A stretch of DNA of 64,000 bases, from NCBI GenBank assembly GCA_025766275.1, contig JAFKAC010000012.1:1054001-1118000 (forward strand), written 5' to 3'. Under the pieces are notes generated by a model, which ran no database searches, had not been told where the DNA came from, and was given only the letters and a program-made list of their open reading frames with translations. How positions within the stretch are numbered: the stretch's first letter is position 1; each line of letters starts with the position of its first letter. Made by a program: the position numbers and the translations under genes. Shown here one piece after another: positions 58,682 to 64,000 of the stretch. This DNA comes from Lactarius indigo (taxonomy: Eukaryota > Basidiomycota > Agaricomycetes > Russulales > Russulaceae).

Positions 58682-59829
58682 ATGCGAATTGTCCGGGTGG
58701 CGGACGCACGACACCATGAGTTCAAAATGTTGTGAGTACTCTGACTCTTGAGCACCTCGTACCAGATTCACATCCTGCTAGATTTTCTCAGGAATGCGTT
58801 CACATATGTGTTCCCACCCCCATTGGCGCCAACCACAACCAATGCCCCGTCCAGTGCTGTGAAGGAATGGAACACTTGTCCCTCGGAATCAGAAATATTT
58901 TCCACCACCGGTCTCCAGCCTTTCGAAAGTATGCTCGTCAGCCCCCCACCTCGCCGTCCAGCTGTTCTTTCGACACAGGACCAAAACCAACACTGGTTAG
59001 ACGACCCTCTTCAATCCCCGAAGAAGCGCGCTCAGGTAAATGTAGATGTGGGGCCTCTTGACAGGCTCATACCCCTGGTACACGATCCGTCTAGCGCCCG
59101 TTCTCACTTTGCTCACGACGATCCATCAAGCCTCATTACATCCCCGCCCCTCTCGATGTCCCAACCGCATTGCCTTGTTCTCCAACTGATACCCACCCTA
59201 CGTTCGCGCCCATTCCGCCCCAGACAACGTCTTCCGTCGAGAACCTGCTCTCATCGATCTATGCTCGTGTCGCTTGGCTGATTCCCGTGCGTGGGGTGCC
59301 ACCTTGGGACGGCGTCTCCAGGGCCAGCGTTGCCTTGGGGAATTCATCAGCGCTGGAACCTGGACATCTGCCTGCCAGCGACATGATCGTCTGGACTCAC
59401 GATGCACTTCGGCAGTTTTGGACCTTTCTGTGTTCGTGCTCGGGAACGCTGGGCTCCGTGACTGGACCGTTGTCGCTCTCCTTTCACACCGCTCCACGAT
59501 CGGCCTCGTCGCGATCGCAGCAAGGGACCACTGCACCAGGGGTATCTCCGTGTCACCTTGCTAACAAAGAGTCCGAAATAACACCTCCTGACCCTGAACC
59601 TCTAATGCCGATTGTTCGTGCTTCGAAACCCGCGCTCACGGACATGAACTACGTGAAAGTGTACTGCGATGCTCCCCGGGCAATGACCGTCCGTCGGGCG
59701 TTGGCCCAGTGGATGTACGAAGAGGATGGATGTGCGGAAGGTGCCAGTAATATGGAAGGCATTCGATTTCTGGAATTTGCCAAGCTGGTTCTGATTAATG
59801 AGACGGGGGAAGGGGTGCTAGTATCGTAG
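58682..59829 (+). CDS. hypothetical protein
   Basis: A first exon from ATG 58682 (MRIVRVADARHHEFKML) can be joined in phase over a GTGAGT-AG intron to LNAFTYVFPPPLAPTTT; this start is tentative. The protein is Pro/Ser-rich with a segment SSVENLLSSIYARVAWLIP. Extra C at 59147 and T at 59151 fit doubled third bases. Between about 59270 and 59570 two frames are both long, so the middle is uncertain; one frame has alternating hydrophobic character (DWTVVALLSH). The end reads MNYVKVYCDAPRAMTVRRAL to a TAG at 59829. A nucleoporin of the NUP53/NUP35 type crossed my mind but is not supported well enough. Confidence 0.4.
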
Positions 59830-60086
59830 TTTTTGTGTAGGACACGGTATGCAATAGAAGTATGCATCTGAAGGACTAAAATCCACGTAGTAAACGCGCA
59901 AGGTGTCGGATACGCGCGGTTGAAACGTTTCACCTCCCGCTTTGTCGCTGTCACAGTACGGCGGTGTTCAAGGTCTTCGACCCCAGATACTCAGGGGCTT
60001 GTGCTCTGTTTCGTAAAAGGTCGAGGCTCTAGACCTACTAACTAGCTTTTGAAACAAACAAGGCTACAACCAGCTTGTGGCCAGCG

Positions 60087-61320
60087 ATGTCAGCGCTATC
60101 TTTCGCAGTCGGCGAACGCGTACTCTGCTATCACGGACCTCTCATCTACGAGTCCAAAATCCTCAAAGGCGAGATTTGGGATGAAGCGAACACAAAGCTG
60201 GAAACAGTTGGGCCACATTACCTTGTGCACTACAAAGGCTGGAAACAAACGTGCGTTCCCACTCTTATACCCATCTTTCCGATTTTACGGGGGTTTTCTT
60301 TGGGCAGTTGGGACGAATGGGTCCCCACCGCGCGTCTCCTCAAATTCAACGAAGCCAACCTAGCCCTTCAGAAGGACCTCGCCCGGGCGCAAGCCGCTAC
60401 TACATCTACCAGTGCCTCCGCCTCCAAAACATCGAACGCGGCTCGCGGTGCACAGCCAGGAGGAGGGCGACGTAAGGAGGGCGGGCGCGGTACGAAAAGG
60501 GGTCGGGATGACGACGACGGGACTCGAAGGCCTGAGATGCGGCTGGTCGTGCCAGACACACTGAAAGTGCTCCTCGTGGACGACTGGGAGGCAGTCACGA
60601 AAAATAACCAGGTACGTTCATTGTCCGCTTCTTCCTACACCACTACCTACGCTGAGTGGCGGCGGTGTCTCGGTGCGTTCTTCCTTCTAGTTGGTCACGC
60701 TCCCCAGGAGTCCGACTGTCGCAGAAATTCTGGAGGAATTTAAGGAACATATTCTAAGCTCTCCCCCGGCGAAGTATGCCCTCGTTTCCTTGAACGTTTA
60801 CACATTCCTGACCCCGCGCGCTCGCTTGCTCCTCCCCAGCCTCCGTGACCCACAAGTAGTGCTCCCGACGATCGTGTCGGGCCTGCAGGTGTATTTTGAC
60901 AAGGCACTGGGGTCCAACCTCCTCTATCGGTTTGAGCGACCGCAATATGCAGACATACGCAAGCGATACGTAACAGGACCGACCGTGCAGGTCAGCCAGG
61001 AGCGCGAGATGAGCTCCATTTACGGCGCCGAGCACCTGTTACGCATGATAGGTTCGTTGTCCCATTCGGAGTAGAGCCGACTACTAACAGCACTGCTAGT
61101 GAGTTTACCAGCGATGGTCGCAGGGTCTACCATGGACCCAGAGAGTGTGGGCTTGGTTAGAGACTATGTGACCGAGCTCATGACGTGGGTGCTATCTCTC
61201 TTTTCATGGGAGGGAGATCTGACATCTTCCTTTAGCTACATGATGGACCAGAGAGCGCGTTTGTTCCAGAGAGAATACGATTCTGCATCGTTGCAGTACC
61301 AAAACATATCTCGTTCATGA
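60087..61320 (+). CDS. EAF3: chromatin factor EAF3/MRG15
   Basis: Subunit of the NuA4 acetyltransferase and Rpd3S deacetylase complexes; its chromodomain binds methylated H3K36. Exons 60087-60250, 60308-60611, 60691-61051 and 61100-61320 close to 349 residues without a break. The start is ATG 60087 (MSALSFAVGERVLCYHGPL). Chromo barrel: YLVHYKGWKQTWDEWVPTAR, with the intron inside T-W. A basic linker with GRGTKRGRDDDD follows. The MRG domain: LPRSPTVAEILEEFKEHIL, QVYFDKALGSNLLYRFERPQ, SSIYGAEHLLRMIVSLPAM, YVTELMTWVL. All expected blocks are in order. Confidence 0.95.
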
Positions 61321-61567
61321 CGTTTGGTTACTTGGACCCACACCTGTAGTTGTTGGGTTGCATGTATGGACCTGTTATGCATGAGAGTTATTTGCCCCTT
61401 TTCTATCCTTTCCCAGTTGACATATCACGACTTGGATCGAACTCTTTGCTTGAGGATCTGAACTCAGACAATTGTGCGCGGCTTTGCGGCAATAAAGGGT
61501 TCCGATCACAACACGTACTGAACCGAATACCAATAAAAATCGCCCTGTTTACACCCACACCTTCGAC

Positions 61568-63225
61568 ATGACACGCGCAGACGTGACGCCAAATGCACCC
61601 GCGGACCAACAGCCTACCATTGGGCTTATCGGAATGGGGGCGATGGGGAAGATGTATGCTAAATATCTCTCGGCTGCTGGGTGGAAGAAGTGAGTCATCT
61701 CTACCTTTTTTGCTACACATCGGTGAAAGAACTCTGTTCTGCAGGATTCATGTCTGTGATCTTCCCGAGATGTATGAGTCCTTGAGGGTCACGTACGAGA
61801 GTAACGCTTCTATCTTCTGTCACTATCATAGGCGATTTATTCTGAGCTCAACAGACACCCCGGGGATATCGGTCTTCCCTGATGGACATGGGGTCTCACG
61901 AACTTCGGATCTTATCATTTACTCCGTAGAAGCGGAGTCCATCAACAAAGTTGTTGCCCAGTTCGGACCCTGTAAGCGATGCCGTCGCCTGTCCTTCGAT
62001 AGATCTAGACCCGTTATCATCAGCTACCAAAGTTGGAGCGATCGTAGCTGGTCAGACATCCGTCAAGGCGCCGGAACGCGCAGCATTTGAACAACACCTA
62101 CCGAATGACGTGCATATCGTTTCTTGTCATTCAATGCATGGACCGACTGTGCCAACTAAGGGCCAACCGCTAGTATGTGTATTCCCTAGCCCCAATCGGA
62201 AGGACAGGTCTTACATCATGTTTCTCCTTAGGCTCTGATCAAGCATAGGGCCTCAGACGAAGCGCTCAGGTTGGTCGAGAACATCCTGAGACCCTTTCAG
62301 TCGCGTTACGTCTACATGTCGTACGAAGAACATGATGAATTGACCGCTAACACGCAAGCCGTCACTCATGCTGCATTCCTCAGGTAGGTCTACCTCTCTT
62401 TGAATCGGGTACTCGTGCTCAATCGCTTCGCGTAGCATGGGAACTGCATGGGCAAGCGCATCCTCGTACCCATGGGAGCACGGGTACTATGTCGGCGGTA
62501 TCGAGACGGTGAAGGTCAACATCATGCTACGCATTTTCTCGAACAAGTGGCATGTATATGCTGGCCTGGCGATCCTCAACCCCTCAGCGAGGACGCAGAT
62601 CAAGCAATACGCCCAAAGCACGACGGACATCTTTAAGCTCATGCTTGCGGCAGACGAACAAGGACTGCGCAAGCGCATGTACGAGGCAAGAGACGCGGTG
62701 TTCGGCGACGCCAAAGGCCCCGTTCGGCGACCCATCCTCCTGTCCGAGAGCATACTGGACCAATTTAGTCTGGGAAAAAAGGGGTCTCACGCGAATGGCA
62801 ATGGCAATCGCCCCATCGCCAACTCGCATCTATCCCTGCTTGCGATGGTGGACTGCTGGGCGCGTCTAGGGCACAATCCGTTCAAGCATCTCGAGCTCGC
62901 AGCGACGCCGATATTCCGCATGTGGTTCGGGGTCGCTGAATATCTATTTCGGTCGGAAGGGCGGTTGGACGCCGCCATTCAAGCGGCGCTGTACGACGTG
63001 TCGCATCGGTATGACGACGTCGAATTCGTGGTGGCCTCCCGTGGGTGGAGCCAATGCGTTTCGTTCGGCAACTTTGAATGGTACAGGTCGAGATTCCAAG
63101 AGACGGCTACGTTCTTCGAATCGCGGTTCGAGGAAGCGGGGAGGGTGGGATCCGAAATGCTAAAAGTGATTATGGACAGCTCTACGGAGCTATCGGAGGT
63201 TGCAGATGGTACATGTGCAGACTAA
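61568..63225 (+). CDS. TYR1: prephenate dehydrogenase (tyrosine biosynthesis)
   Basis: Oxidatively decarboxylates prephenate to 4-hydroxyphenylpyruvate using NADP. Exons 61568-61689, 61745-61800, 61855-61971, 62024-62172, 62232-62383, 62436-63225 close to 461 residues with no break. Rossmann motif GLIGMGAMGK near residue 18, then IHVCDLPEMYESL, DLIIYSVEAESINKVV, GAIVAGQTSVKAPERAAFE, CHSMHGPTVPTKGQPL, MSYEEHDELTANTQAVTHAA, and a large C-terminal helical domain beginning MGTAWASASSYPWE. The last about 45 codons (from YRSRFQETATFFESRFEE) recur downstream at about 63476-63610. Confidence 0.93.
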
Positions 63226-63475
63226 GAGCCGACATGACGATTAATGACGAGATAATTTTCTTGGTCAGTCCCAATTACAAGCGTATGACCGAGGGACCTC
63301 CCCATTTCAATTACAAAGCAAGCCGTGAAGTCATTTTTTTCAATCCCTGCTAGCACTTCGACCATTGCCCATCCTCCTCTGTTGTGGATGCAATGCGGCG
63401 ACTCACTGGCGAGCAACTCGACTCATGTTCTTGCTCATGTTACCCAGTCATCTCCAAGTTATGCAAGTATCCAAC

Positions 63476-63620
63476 CCCCGAGTACAAATCGAGATTCCAG
63501 GAGACTGTCACTTTCCTCAAATCGCAGTTCGAAACGGTGAGGGTGGGATTAGAAATGCTGAAAGTGATGGAGAGCGGGGCAGATGATACATTGTGTGTGA
63601 TTATGAGCAAGGGCCGATAA
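63476..63620 (+). pseudogene. duplicated 3' end of TYR1
   Basis: DNA and translation match the end of TYR1: YKSRFQETVTFLKSQFETV and VGLEMLKVMES against YRSRFQETATFFESRFEEA and VGSEMLKVIMDS. Only about 120-140 bp are alike. The rest of the gene is absent, so this is a remnant. It lies about 250 bp after the TYR1 stop and runs to a TAA at 63620. Confidence 0.75.
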
Positions 63621-63680
63621 GATAAGATAAGATCAAAGGGTCTCAGTCACTGGCACGAACTGCTCACTCCCACGAGCGAT

Positions 63681-64000
63681 ATGAGTTCGAGGGCGGCTTC
63701 ACTGTATCCGGCGGGTACTGCCCCAGTCAAGGCCGAGTACGCTCTCCTCATTGAAGCCCTCTCTCGTCTGCTCAAGCCCGCTATCTACTTAGATTCCTCA
63801 TTTCAACAGCAGAAAATTTGCGACCCCAAGTCGATGACGCTTCGACTGAAGAAGGAACCAATCGCTCTGCTCAGAAACGTAGGCAAGGGGATGACCCCAA
63901 TGACGACGGCTCTCCCAAAAAACCGAAGCTGGCTGCTGCTGAGAGGCGGAAACTTTCCAAGGAGGAGAAAAAGGCGCAGCGCGGTTCTAATAAAGGGAGG
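63681..64000 (+). CDS. DUS3: probable tRNA-dihydrouridine(47) synthase, N-terminal part
   Basis: The gene is cut by the right edge. It starts at ATG 63681 (MSSRAASLYPAGTAPVKAEY). This opening, followed across a probable intron by a charged low-complexity region with PKKPKLAAAERRKLSKEEKK and AQRGSNKGR, resembles the N-terminus of fungal DUS3 proteins ahead of their CCCH zinc fingers. The catalytic TIM barrel is not in the window, so the name is tentative. The intron phase did not close exactly, possibly because of a doubled base. Confidence 0.45.
   Translation, partial: MSSRAASLYPAGTAPVKAEYALLIEALSRLLKPAIYLDSSFQQQKICDPKSMTLRLKKEPIALLRNVGKGMTPMTTALPKNRSWLLLRGGNFPRRRKRRSAVLIKG

Noticed and set aside
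58682..59829. NUP53/NUP35 nucleoporin
   Set aside because: Only a vague resemblance in one of two competing frames. Not enough for a name.

Overview
The window is nuclear DNA of a filamentous basidiomycete, most likely an Agaricomycete. Almost every conserved gene is split by short (about 45-75 bp) GT-AG introns. Predicted proteins are rich in long Ser/Pro/acidic disordered tracts, and the nearest protein families I recognise are agaricomycete ones. No tRNA, rRNA, CRISPR array, transposase or reverse transcriptase was recognised.

Layout. 0-5 kb: an edge-truncated disordered protein (-), an acidic nuclear-looking protein (-), and cytosolic seryl-tRNA synthetase (+). 5-18.2 kb is the accessory part: an unassigned gene, a Crinkler-like effector gene with a ubiquitin-like header, a possible REase segment and a kinase-like domain, threonine synthase, a tandem duplication that copies the threonine synthase tail together with a helical gene with a hydrophobic segment (one copy decayed, one intact), about 2.4 kb with no gene, and a degenerate kinase. 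18.4-30 kb: cohesin subunit SCC3/STAG, a large coiled-coil protein, an RCF1/HIG1 protein and URM1. 30-43.3 kb is gene-poor: a small basic-tailed protein, a Ser/Thr kinase, a Ser/Pro-rich coiled-coil gene and one conserved-looking unknown. 44-64 kb is dense and mostly housekeeping: EST1/SMG7-like NMD factor, SNF2/Rad5-type ATPase, cytochrome P450, KPWE-motif peroxisomal protein, ArfGAP, GPC1-type glycerophosphocholine acyltransferase, an unknown, EAF3/MRG15, prephenate dehydrogenase TYR1 with a duplicated tail, and the start of a probable DUS3.

The most important observation for anyone using this sequence: many otherwise intact conserved genes carry single extra bases that break the frame. In nearly every case the extra base sits right after a codon's third position and is the alternative synonymous third base (AAC+T, TTT+C, GAG+A, CAG+A, TAC+T and so on). 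Removing them closes the reading frame exactly across all exons in the genes I summed (SerRS, Thr synthase, SCC3, the Crinkler-like gene). This looks like two alleles of a heterokaryotic genome written side by side at heterozygous sites, not pseudogenisation. Genes without such sites (TYR1, EAF3, URM1, RCF1, the 34 kb kinase, the 13-14 kb helical gene) close perfectly as given.
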